Assembly (NCBI GenBank): GCA_903925975.1
Contig: CAIYHG010000174.1
Location: 1-40,804 of the forward strand
Length of the DNA: 40,804 nucleotides
Reading direction: 5' to 3'
Source: an uncultured Acidobacteriia bacterium
GTDB taxonomy: Bacteria; Acidobacteriota; Terriglobia; Bryobacterales; Bryobacteraceae
A program made the position numbers and the translations under genes. Positions 20,074 to 27,000 of this stretch are shown here, piece after piece (position 1 is the first letter of the stretch; each line of letters begins with the position of its first letter). The notes below the pieces were generated by a model that searched no databases, was not told where the DNA came from, and saw only the letters and a program-made list of their open reading frames with translations.

Positions 20074-20085
20074 AGCGCGCGCCAC
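20031..20085 (-). repeat. Right 55-bp inverted repeat (REP-like, GTGG head)
   Basis: The reverse complement reads GTGGCGCGCGCTTCAGCC and ends AGACTGTGAC, matching the left copy at 52 of 55 positions. The mismatches fall near the outer (GTGG) end. It ends 4 bases before the stop codon of the neighbouring sirtuin gene, so it may also serve as that gene's terminator region. Confidence 0.8.
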
Positions 20086-20088
20086 AGT

Positions 20089-20808
20089 CTACCCCAGCAA
20101 CCGCGGCAGAATCTCTCCCGCCGGCCCCTTGAGCGCATACGCCACCTCGCCCCCCGGCAGCGATGGCTCCGTATTGATCTCAATTACCTGAGCGCCCGAT
20201 TCCACAGCGTAGGGCACAAGCCCGGCCGCGGGGTACACCACCGCCGACGTGCCGATCACCAGCAGCACGTCGGCGCGGCAGGCAGCCTGTTCGGCTTGCT
20301 CCATCGCGCCATCCGGGAGCGATTCCCCGAACCACACGATGGCCGGACGCGCCATCGCCCCGCACCGGCAGCGCGGCGGCAATTCAGGCAGAGGCACGCG
20401 CCGGTCGGTCCACTCCGCCCGGCATTCCGTGCATCGCATCCGCCAGATGTCTCCATGCAGCTTCACGGTGTTGCGCGACCCCGCCAGATCGTGAAGCCCA
20501 TCCACGTTTTGCGTGACCAGCGTGAACTTTTCCCGCCCGTTCTCCAGGTCCACCAGCGCGCGATGCCCCGCGTTCGGCGTGGCCCGCGCGATCAGTCCGC
20601 GCCGCCAGTCATACCACTCCCAGACCAGGCGCGGGTCCCGTGCGAAGGCCGCGGGGGTGGCGAGGTCCTCGGGACGCCACTGCCTCCACATGCCGCCCGG
20701 CCCCCGGAAGGTCGGAATCCCGCTTTCGGCCGAGATCCCGGCGCCGGTCAACGCCACAATCGAACGCGCGCGGGCCAGCAACTCCCGAGCCTTTTGAATG
20801 CCATCCAC
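20089..20808 (-). CDS. cobB: NAD-dependent protein deacylase, sirtuin family (CobB-like)
   Basis: This enzyme removes acyl groups from lysines using NAD+. The Rossmann motif GAGISAESGIPTFRG starts near residue 22, the TQNVDGLH motif at 99-106 and the catalytic histidine is H118. The zinc ligands are C126, C129, C147 and C149 (the second pair spaced as CxC), followed by the WFGESLP and IGTSAVVYPAAG blocks. Y66 and R69 (WYDWRR) match the Tyr-x-x-Arg pair that marks desuccinylase/demalonylase-capable sirtuins, so succinyl- or malonyl-lysine removal is plausible. The start is GTG 20808 with GGAG 8 bases upstream. At 239 residues it is a compact bacterial sirtuin. Confidence 0.93.
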   Translation of the reverse strand: MDGIQKARELLARARSIVALTGAGISAESGIPTFRGPGGMWRQWRPEDLATPAAFARDPRLVWEWYDWRRGLIARATPNAGHRALVDLENGREKFTLVTQNVDGLHDLAGSRNTVKLHGDIWRMRCTECRAEWTDRRVPLPELPPRCRCGAMARPAIVWFGESLPDGAMEQAEQAACRADVLLVIGTSAVVYPAAGLVPYAVESGAQVIEINTEPSLPGGEVAYALKGPAGEILPRLLG

Positions 20809-20898
20809 AGCGTCTTCTCCAGTGGCCCCAAGTGCTGTTGGGGAATGCCACCGGCGCTATCATAACAGCAGGTTCCCCCCAATGAAGCAGGTCCGGTT

Positions 20899-21246
20899 AT
20901 GAAACTGTGGATTCCGCGCGCCGCATTCTTGCTGGCGCTGGGCATGACGGTCCCTATCGGCGTCCATCCGGTAAGCGCAGGCCCCGCGCCCGCTCCACAG
21001 GCCCCGGGGGCCGCCGCGTCCGAGGATGAAAAAACGCCTGACGGCCGCTCCAGGGCCGAAGAGATTTTGAAAGACGAGCACAAACAGAACTTGCAGGATG
21101 CGGCGGCTTTGGCCGAATTTGCCGCACAGCTCAAGACCGATCTGGAAAAGAACGACCGCTACGTCCTGTCTCTTGATTCGCTGAAGAAGCTCGATGAAAT
21201 CGAGAAACTCACTAAGAAGATTCGGGCGCGCATGCGCCATAACTAG
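20899..21246 (+). CDS. Small secreted protein, unknown function
   Basis: A 115-residue product with a signal peptide (MKLWIPRAAFLLALGMTVPI, then VHPVSAG), a proline/alanine linker with acidic residues, and a highly charged helical C-terminus (residues about 55-110) rich in Lys, Asp and Glu. It starts a run of three overlapping plus-strand genes; its end overlaps the following hydrolase-PDZ gene by 53 bases. I do not recognise a characterised family; the charged helix suggests a binding or spacer role in the periplasm, which is only inference. Confidence 0.7.
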   Translation: MKLWIPRAAFLLALGMTVPIGVHPVSAGPAPAPQAPGAAASEDEKTPDGRSRAEEILKDEHKQNLQDAAALAEFAAQLKTDLEKNDRYVLSLDSLKKLDEIEKLTKKIRARMRHN

Positions 21247-22393
21247 CGTGCTGCTCGGCGCCGCCTCGGCCCAGCAGACCCCGCCCGCGAAGCCCCCGGC
21301 GTTTGCCGTTGCGGATACAGACGACCTGTCTCAATGGCAAACGTGGGCCGGGAGCCTGGGCTGGCGCGTGCTCGCGCCCACCGGCTTGCCCCCCGACGCG
21401 GGGATCGATGCCCGCGTACTGGCTCTCGCCGCCGCCGTCCGGCAGGCCGCCGCCAACGGGGAAATCGATCCGGACCGCGTCTACCTCGCCGGGCGGGGCG
21501 AGAGCGCCGCTGCCGTCTTCTATGCCGCATCGCGCAGTCCCGACGTGTGGGCCGCCGCCGTCGCCGTGGGGGGGACCCTCGCCGCGGCGCTCGATACAAA
21601 CCGCATCTTCGCCGCCAATTTCGGCCGCTTCCCGGTCCTTTGGGCAGCCGAAGGGGAAGAGCAGAGGGCCCTTGCGGCGAAGCTGAATGCCGCCGGCATT
21701 CGCATTGAGTTCCGCCCCGCCGCGGCCTTGTCTCTCGCCGAAATCGCCCAGTGGCTCGCCGGCAAGTCGCGCCCCCGGTCCCCGTCACTCGTCGATTGCG
21801 AGACCACGTCGGAAGCCTTCGGAAGCTGCTACTGGGTGCGCATGATGGCGTTTGACGCAAATGCGCGCAATGACGTGCTGCCCCTGTCGCTGGTCCGCGG
21901 CGAACCCATGGCCTCTCTCGATTTGGGGCCGTTTGAGTATGCCGAAAAAGACCCCGGGCCGGGCATCCTCGTTACCGCCCTCCCACCCAAGTACAACGGG
22001 CCGCTCAAAGAGGGCGACCGCATCATTTCCGTCGATGGCAAGCCTCTCGCCGATGCCCGCGCCTACCAGGCCTTTCTCAGGTCCGGCACGGAAGAGAAGA
22101 GCGTGGGCGTTATGGTCCAGCGCGGCAAGGAGCGCAAGCGCATCGAAACTCGCGTTGTGCCGCGCAATGTGCAACCGTTCGTAAGCGCGCGCGTGCAGGC
22201 CCGCTACGTTCCGGAGGATAGCGAAATCCAGATCGTCAGCCGCATGGTTACGCGTATGCAGGTGACGGTTCCGCCCGAATGGCTTCCGGTAACGCTCTAC
22301 TGGAACGGCCTCTCTATGCAGGACCTAAACCAACCGGGTTGCATCGCGCTGCGCACCGAGCAGGAGATTCTGCGTGCCGAAAAGTGCCCCTAG
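21194..22393 (+). CDS. Exported alpha/beta-hydrolase-like protein with C-terminal PDZ domain
   Basis: A 399-residue exported protein. The N-terminal domain (about 45-200) reads like an esterase or prolyl-oligopeptidase-type fold (GWRVLAPTGLPPDAGI, DPDRVYLAGRGESAAAVFYA) with a serine in GRGESA that could be the nucleophile. Partner Asp and His residues are not clearly identifiable. Residues 225-330 contain a PDZ domain (GPGILVTALPPKYNG, EGDRIISVDGKPL), which usually binds C-terminal peptides. The ATG at 21194 gives a signal peptide ending near LLGAASAQ, so I keep it despite the 53-base overlap with the preceding gene. The last 20 bases overlap the next gene. The fusion is unusual and its substrate unknown. 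Confidence 0.72.
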   Translation: MKSRNSLRRFGRACAITSVLLGAASAQQTPPAKPPAFAVADTDDLSQWQTWAGSLGWRVLAPTGLPPDAGIDARVLALAAAVRQAAANGEIDPDRVYLAGRGESAAAVFYAASRSPDVWAAAVAVGGTLAAALDTNRIFAANFGRFPVLWAAEGEEQRALAAKLNAAGIRIEFRPAAALSLAEIAQWLAGKSRPRSPSLVDCETTSEAFGSCYWVRMMAFDANARNDVLPLSLVRGEPMASLDLGPFEYAEKDPGPGILVTALPPKYNGPLKEGDRIISVDGKPLADARAYQAFLRSGTEEKSVGVMVQRGKERKRIETRVVPRNVQPFVSARVQARYVPEDSEIQIVSRMVTRMQVTVPPEWLPVTLYWNGLSMQDLNQPGCIALRTEQEILRAEKCP

Positions 22394-22745
22394 GCCGCCC
22401 TTCGTGCCCGCCGGCCGTCCCGGCGCCGCCCCCGATCGCGATGCCGCCATGCGCAAGGCTATCCGCCAGATCCCCCGCGGCAAGGTTGCCACGTACGCCC
22501 AGGTGGCCGCGGCCGCCGGTTATCCCCTCTACCACCGCCACGTAGCCCAGTTGCTGCGCCGCGAAGGCAACGCGCTGCCCTGGCAGCGCGTGGTCGGCGC
22601 CGGAGGCCAGATCAAGCTGAAGTACGAAGCCGGTCTGGAACAGCGCGCCAGGCTTCGGATGGAAGGGGTAGGCTTCCGCGGCGTCCGCGTGGATATGGCG
22701 GCTCACCAGCACCGCTTCCGGACGTGGGAATTCGATCTAGAATGA
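22374..22745 (+). CDS. Alkyltransferase-like protein (ATL), DNA lesion-binding
   Basis: A member of the MGMT/Ogt family that has lost its methyl-accepting cysteine. The MGMT signature PCHRV is PWQRV at residues 69-73, with W70 in place of the cysteine; this is the defining feature of ATLs, which bind O6-alkylguanine and flag it for nucleotide-excision repair. The DNA-binding helices IRQIPRGKVATYAQVA and YHRHVAQLLR are conserved. GTG 22374 gives 123 residues and overlaps the upstream gene by 20 bases, suggesting translational coupling; ATG 22449 is an in-frame alternative. No uvr genes are nearby. Confidence 0.85.
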   Translation: MPKSAPRPPFVPAGRPGAAPDRDAAMRKAIRQIPRGKVATYAQVAAAAGYPLYHRHVAQLLRREGNALPWQRVVGAGGQIKLKYEAGLEQRARLRMEGVGFRGVRVDMAAHQHRFRTWEFDLE

Positions 22746-22855
22746 GGGACTTGCGGGGGCGGAAAAGCAGGGCCGTGTATGCCGGCCCTCCCCCGTTACG
22801 GCAGCGGACTAGAAGCAGGTCTGAAAGCTGCTCCTGCGCAGTCGTTTCTTCAGCT

Positions 22856-22905
22856 CAGATGCCGTAGCCACAATTTCCACAGATCGTGGAATTATGCGGC
22901 ATCTG
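22856..22905. repeat. 50-base imperfect inverted repeat between convergent genes
   Basis: CAGATGCCG and CGGCATCTG form outer 9-bp arms, and CCAC/GTGG with AATT/AATT form inner arms around AGATC, with a small bulge. It lies in the 296-base gap between the genes ending at 22745 and 23042. It could fold as a terminator or be a miniature repeat. The rest of that gap holds only the hairpin at 23004. Confidence 0.5.
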
Positions 22906-23003
22906 CGATGTGCATTACCCGAATAATACAACACAACGCGAGTTTCCGCAATTCGGATAGTTGATGGTTTTCAGGCGGGTCAAACGGGGAAGCAAAGGGT
23001 TTC

Positions 23004-23030
23004 GGGCGGAAGCGCGCGGCGCTTCCGCCC
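23004..23030 (-). terminator. Strong hairpin downstream of the radical SAM gene
   Basis: A perfect 12-bp stem, GGGCGGAAGCGC (23004-23015) with GCGCTTCCGCCC (23019-23030), loop GCG, begins 12 bases after the radical SAM stop. On the minus strand it is followed by a modest pyrimidine stretch, so termination of that gene is likely. Confidence 0.65.
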
Positions 23031-23041
23031 CTCAAATACGA

Positions 23042-24685
23042 CTAGCCGACGAGTTCGGGTTCGTTGATGCAGGAACCGCAGTCCTTCTTCGCTTTCACCG
23101 AGAGCCGGCGGAACTCTTCCTGCTCTCTGAACGGAACAGAAAATTCCTTCTCGATGCGTTCGCGGTAAACCGGGCCGGAATTGTACGCGCAGAAAGGATA
23201 GATCAGCCCGTTCGGCGCGGCGTAGTGAATCACGCAGCGCTTCACGCGCTCCACGTCGTAGTTATACGAATCCATGAAGTGCATGCCGGCCAGCATGAGC
23301 GTCTTGTAGGTGAAGCCTTCCTTCTCCTTGGCGCCGCGGCCGTAGTTCTTGTCCGTCAGGCCCTGTAGGGTCTGCAGAAACTTGGCGAAGGTCAGCCCTT
23401 CCGGCGCCCGTTCTTCGTGGAAGTGCTTCCGCAGGCTGTTCCACGCTTCGAATTTGGTGAAGATCTGGAAGCGGCGCTTGCCGGCCTTGCGGGCCAGAAG
23501 GTCCATATCCTGGAGCATGGGCCCGATGTCGATGAAGCGCGTGGCGGGCGTGGCCTTGCGGTTCTGGTCCACGAAGAAATACGTGCCCAGCGAGCAGTGC
23601 GGGTGGCACGTCAGGGTGGTGGTCTCCTCGCCCTTCATCGCGCTGATGAGCTTGGAGAAGGGCGTCACGCAGGCCAGCGGGAACCAATCCTCCTGGGCTC
23701 TGGCGAAGCCGGTCTGCTCTTCCACGGCGTGCGCGAAATCCGAGAGCGTGAAGCGCTTCTCTTCCAACTCGTGCTTCGCGATGCGGCCCGTGAACGCCAC
23801 CGGCTGGAAGCTGATGCCGCTGGTGCAATCGATGTATTCGATTGCGAGGCGCACAATGTCGCCGATCTGGTGGTCGTTGAGCCCCTTCACGATCGTCGGG
23901 ACGAAGACGATCTTCAACCCGACCTTCCTGACGTTCTCAATGCACTTGAGTTTCTTTTCCCACAGCGACTCGCCGCGCGTGCGCTTGTAGATATCGTCGC
24001 AAACGCCGTCGAATTGCAAATACAGTGTGTGCAGGCCCGCGTCCTTGCACTGTTGGGTGAATTCGAGGTCCGTAAACTTCAGGCCGTTCGTCGCCGCCTG
24101 AATGTGCGAGAATCCCATCTCCTTAGCCAGGCGCAGCACGTCCAGGAACCGCGGATAGATCGTCGGCTCGCCGCCTGAGAATTGCACCACGCGTCCCGGC
24201 ACCGGCTTTTGATTGCGCAGAGCTTGAAGCATCTTGCGGACCGTCTCGAAATCCGGCTCATAGAGGTGGCCGGCGGCGTTCGCATTGGCAAAGCAAACCG
24301 GGCAGGTCAGGTTGCAGCGGTTGGTCAGGTCCACGTTCGCCAAACCCGTGTGGCTGGTATGCAGGTTGCACAACCCGCAGTCTTCCGGACAATTGGTGGC
24401 CGTGGTCACGGCCGGGTTGTCCAAACCGCGGTTGTCGCCGAAGGTCCAGTCTTCCATCTTCAAGTACAGCTTGACGTCGGAGAAAACGATGTCGCGGAAG
24501 TCGCCGTGCGTCTCGCACGTCTTCTCCATGACGACTTTTCCGTTCTCCTCAAAGATCCGCGCCTCAATCAGTTGCGTGCATTCGGGGCAAAGCGATTGAG
24601 TCGTCTTGGGAAGCCCCTTCTTGAGGGGCTGGATGGGAGTGCCCGTATAGGTAGTTTGGGGCTGAAAAACCTGGAAGTCCGCCAT
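23042..24685 (-). CDS. Radical SAM enzyme of the tetraether lipid synthase (Tes/MJ0619) family
   Basis: A 547-residue radical SAM enzyme closely resembling the archaeal tetraether lipid synthases (MJ0619, MA_1486), which join two lipid tails by a carbon-carbon bond. The radical SAM motif is C124-x3-C128-x2-C131 in TNRCNLTCPVCFANAN, then GGEPT at 171-175. Before it lie a rubredoxin-like CPEC (C33, C36) with C57 in KTCETHG, and CPEDCGLC (C99, C103, C106). Extra C-terminal cysteines (CHPHC, CGSC) suit auxiliary Fe-S clusters. These match the several metal sites described for the family. I start at ATG 24685; GTG 24721 is an upstream alternative. In acidobacteria such homologues are proposed to make membrane-spanning branched tetraether or iso-diabolic lipids. 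Its actual substrate is inference. Confidence 0.86.
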   Translation of the reverse strand: MADFQVFQPQTTYTGTPIQPLKKGLPKTTQSLCPECTQLIEARIFEENGKVVMEKTCETHGDFRDIVFSDVKLYLKMEDWTFGDNRGLDNPAVTTATNCPEDCGLCNLHTSHTGLANVDLTNRCNLTCPVCFANANAAGHLYEPDFETVRKMLQALRNQKPVPGRVVQFSGGEPTIYPRFLDVLRLAKEMGFSHIQAATNGLKFTDLEFTQQCKDAGLHTLYLQFDGVCDDIYKRTRGESLWEKKLKCIENVRKVGLKIVFVPTIVKGLNDHQIGDIVRLAIEYIDCTSGISFQPVAFTGRIAKHELEEKRFTLSDFAHAVEEQTGFARAQEDWFPLACVTPFSKLISAMKGEETTTLTCHPHCSLGTYFFVDQNRKATPATRFIDIGPMLQDMDLLARKAGKRRFQIFTKFEAWNSLRKHFHEERAPEGLTFAKFLQTLQGLTDKNYGRGAKEKEGFTYKTLMLAGMHFMDSYNYDVERVKRCVIHYAAPNGLIYPFCAYNSGPVYRERIEKEFSVPFREQEEFRRLSVKAKKDCGSCINEPELVG

Positions 24686-24882
24686 GGCCGCATTGTAGTG
24701 GTACAGCCTGTGGAAAACCACATTCGGAGGCTAAACTGCGAATTCTACCCCCCGTTCGGGGAAATACGGGCGCCGAATGGGCCTGCTGAAGTCGCGTTCA
24801 CCCCTCTTTTCCGGGGTGGCCGGAGCCCCGTATCGCGCTGAACGGAAAGAGCCCCAGCCCTGGAACGCGCTATCCTGAGGGC

Positions 24883-25659
24883 TTGGTTTCCGCACTCGAT
24901 TTTCCCCATGCGGCGGTCGCCTTCGGGGCCGCGTTTCTGGCCGGCGCAATCAACTCGGTTGCAGGCGGCGGCACCCTCGTCTCGTTTCCCGCGCTGATCT
25001 GGCTCGGTCTCGGTTCCATCACCGCCAACGCCACCAGCACCGTAGCCATTTGGCCGGGAACCGTGGGCAGCGCCTGGGGCTATCGCCGGGAACTGGGGCA
25101 GGCGGAGCCGCGGTTCCTGGCTCTCATCGTCCCCAGCCTCATCGGCGGCATCACCGGCGCCGTACTGCTCAAACTCACCCCTACTTCCACCTTTGACCGT
25201 CTGGTCCCCTTCCTGATTCTGTTCGCCACCATCCTGTTCACGGTTCAGGAGCCCTTGCAGCGCTTCTTCAAGAGCGCCAACGGCGCGCGGCGCCACTCCC
25301 GCGCCTGGTTCACGGGCGTGCTGCTCTTCCAGTTGCTGGTGGGCCTCTACGGCGGCTATTTCGGGGCCGGCATCGGCATCCTGATGCTGGCCGCCCTCAG
25401 CATCATGGGGCTGCGCGACATCCACGAAATGAACAGTCTCAAGGTGGTATTCGGGGGATCGGTGAACGGCATCGCCGCGCTCTACTTCATCTGGGCCCGC
25501 ATGGTTTACTGGCCCTATGTGCTGCTCATGGCAGTGGCCGCGATCCTGGGAGGATACGGCGGCGCCGGCGTAGCGCGAAAGATAGGCCGCAAAGCCGTGC
25601 GTTCGATCGTCATCGCCATCGGCTTCGGTATGGCGATCTCGCTCTTCTTCAAGAAGTAG
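24883..25659 (+). CDS. TauE/SafE (TSUP) family membrane permease, possible sulfite exporter
   Basis: An inner-membrane protein of 258 residues with about eight hydrophobic helices. The TSUP landmarks are present: the repeated glycine-rich AGGGTLVSFPALIWLG near the N-terminus, the NATSTVAIWPG segment, and its second-half counterpart GAGIGILMLAALSIMG. Family members export sulfite, sulfoacetate or other organosulfur anions; the actual substrate here is unknown. The start is TTG 24883; no ATG or GTG lies near. Its stop is a single base from the stop of the convergent small gene, leaving no room for a separate terminator. The 197-base gap to the divergent radical SAM gene shows two small GC hairpins (CCCC/GGGG near 24750 and CACCCC/GGGGTG near 24810). 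Confidence 0.88.
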   Translation: MVSALDFPHAAVAFGAAFLAGAINSVAGGGTLVSFPALIWLGLGSITANATSTVAIWPGTVGSAWGYRRELGQAEPRFLALIVPSLIGGITGAVLLKLTPTSTFDRLVPFLILFATILFTVQEPLQRFFKSANGARRHSRAWFTGVLLFQLLVGLYGGYFGAGIGILMLAALSIMGLRDIHEMNSLKVVFGGSVNGIAALYFIWARMVYWPYVLLMAVAAILGGYGGAGVARKIGRKAVRSIVIAIGFGMAISLFFKK

Positions 25660-25660
25660 T

Positions 25661-25882
25661 TCAGGCGAGTGCGGGCGCGACTGGGATGCCGGCGCTCATC
25701 ATGGCCGATTCCACTTCAGCCGGACGTAGCCGCGTAGCGTCGTATTCCACCATGATGCTGTCGAGCGCCGGCGCCACCGTGATCTTCTGAATTCCATAAA
25801 GCGTGTGCGCCTCGGCGATGCGCGTCAGCAGCAGATTATCCAGTGGACGTTCGAGCCGCAGCACAACCTGCATCTTCGTCAT
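25661..25882 (-). CDS. Small HMA-like (ferredoxin-fold) protein lacking metal cysteines
   Basis: A 73-residue protein with a beta-alpha-beta-beta-alpha-beta pattern like the heavy-metal-associated domain (MQVVLRLERPL, RIAEAHTLYGIQKITVAPAL, IMVEYDATRLRPAEVESAMM). It has no cysteines, so the usual CxxC metal site is missing and it may instead be a small interaction domain. The ATG start is plausible. It is convergent with the TauE/SafE gene with only a 1-base gap. Function unknown. Confidence 0.7.
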   Translation of the reverse strand: MTKMQVVLRLERPLDNLLLTRIAEAHTLYGIQKITVAPALDSIMVEYDATRLRPAEVESAMMSAGIPVAPALA

Positions 25883-25900
25883 ACCAATCCAGAATACACG

Positions 25901-26058
25901 GTTAATCTGTGCGACTCCGCGTCAAAGCACAGCCGCCCCAAGGCGAACACCCTCCCCGAAGCGCGTGATCTCCGCTTCCTCCGCGCTCTCAGGTTTTGAC
26001 TTTGAACGCCAAAGTCTTCTCTGCGTTAATCTCCGCGTCTCTGCGACTCCGCGTCAAA
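25901..26058 (+). repeat. Two copies of a degenerate GCG-rich dodecamer-type repeat
   Basis: Copy 1 (25901-25926) and copy 2 (26025-26058) both start GTTAATCT and end GCGACTCCGCGTCAAA; copy 1 lacks 8 bases present in copy 2. Within copy 2 the short unit CTCCGCG/CTCTGCG recurs. Such phrases, with a GTTAATCT or TCTGCG core, occur as interspersed intergenic repeats in many environmental bacterial genomes. The 190-base gap between the small HMA-like gene and thiD holds nothing else. Confidence 0.5.
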
Positions 26059-26073
26059 AGAAAGCCGGAACCC

Positions 26074-26856
26074 TTACCTAATCCCCGCGTGATGATTCAC
26101 GGGACCGCACCCCGCGCCCAATCCCGGGTTCGTCCGAATCGCTTCCTGGATAAACGCCTTAGCGCGGACTACTGCATCGGCCAACGGAAAGCCCTTTGCC
26201 AGGCATGCCGTAATCGCCGCCGAATACGTGCATCCGGTGCCGTGCGTGTGGCGAGTGTCGAAGCGCGGGGCGGTGAACTCGCGCATCTCCCGGCCATCGA
26301 AGAGCACGTCCGTAGCGGCTCCGGCCACGTGTCCGCCTTTGATCAGCGCCGCGCGCGCCCCCATCTTCACCAGTTGCTCAGCAGCCTCGCGCATGGCCGC
26401 GAGATCGCGCACCGGCCGTCCTGTGAGCGCTTCGGCCTCTGGCGCGTTGGGCGTAATCAGCGTTGCGCGGGGAAGCAGGCATTCGCGCACGGCGCGCACC
26501 GCGTCCTCGGGCAGCAGCGGCAGTCCGTGCTTGCTCACCATCACCGGGTCCACCACCAGTGGAAAGCGGAACGCTTCCGCCGCGCCGGCCACCGCCTCCA
26601 CCACCGCGGCCGAACCGAGCGCGCCCGTCTTCGCAGCGGCCGGTGGAATGTCCTCCAGCACGGCCCAAAGCTGCTCCAGAATCAGCGAGGCGTCCATTAC
26701 CTCCACGCGCGAAACGCGCACCGTATTCTGCACCGTGAGCAGCGAAATCACGGCTTCGCCGTAAACCCCAAACTGGTGGAAGGTCTTGAGGTCCGCCTGG
26801 ATTCCGGCGCCCCCGCTGGGGTCCGACCCGGCAATGGTCAACGCGACGGGTAACAT
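26074..26856 (-). CDS. thiD: Bifunctional hydroxymethylpyrimidine (HMP) / HMP-phosphate kinase ThiD
   Basis: This cytoplasmic enzyme phosphorylates hydroxymethylpyrimidine and its monophosphate in thiamine biosynthesis. The N-terminal substrate motif [20 protein letters not shown] (from about residue 7), the DPVM block at 103-106, and the anion-hole motif HGTGC at 205-209 (with the catalytic cysteine) are typical. The C-terminal GPVNHH is a ThiD signature. The 260-residue length is normal. No other thi genes and no TPP riboswitch are visible in the window, so it appears to be a stand-alone gene here. Confidence 0.94.
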   Translation of the reverse strand: MLPVALTIAGSDPSGGAGIQADLKTFHQFGVYGEAVISLLTVQNTVRVSRVEVMDASLILEQLWAVLEDIPPAAAKTGALGSAAVVEAVAGAAEAFRFPLVVDPVMVSKHGLPLLPEDAVRAVRECLLPRATLITPNAPEAEALTGRPVRDLAAMREAAEQLVKMGARAALIKGGHVAGAATDVLFDGREMREFTAPRFDTRHTHGTGCTYSAAITACLAKGFPLADAVVRAKAFIQEAIRTNPGLGAGCGPVNHHAGIR

Positions 26857-27000
26857 TCTGATCCAGCATAACCAACCAACCGCTGTACAGGCCAGTTAGC
26901 TGCGGATATGGGTTCGCACAGCCGTATGTGCGATTCCATACCTGATTATCCGAAACCCTCCGCCCGGGTATCCGAAGAGATAATCGGAGCCCAATACAGC

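Noticed and set aside
26857..26910. Possible TPP riboswitch upstream of thiD
   Set aside because: The space is too short and the conserved CTGAGA and related core segments are absent.
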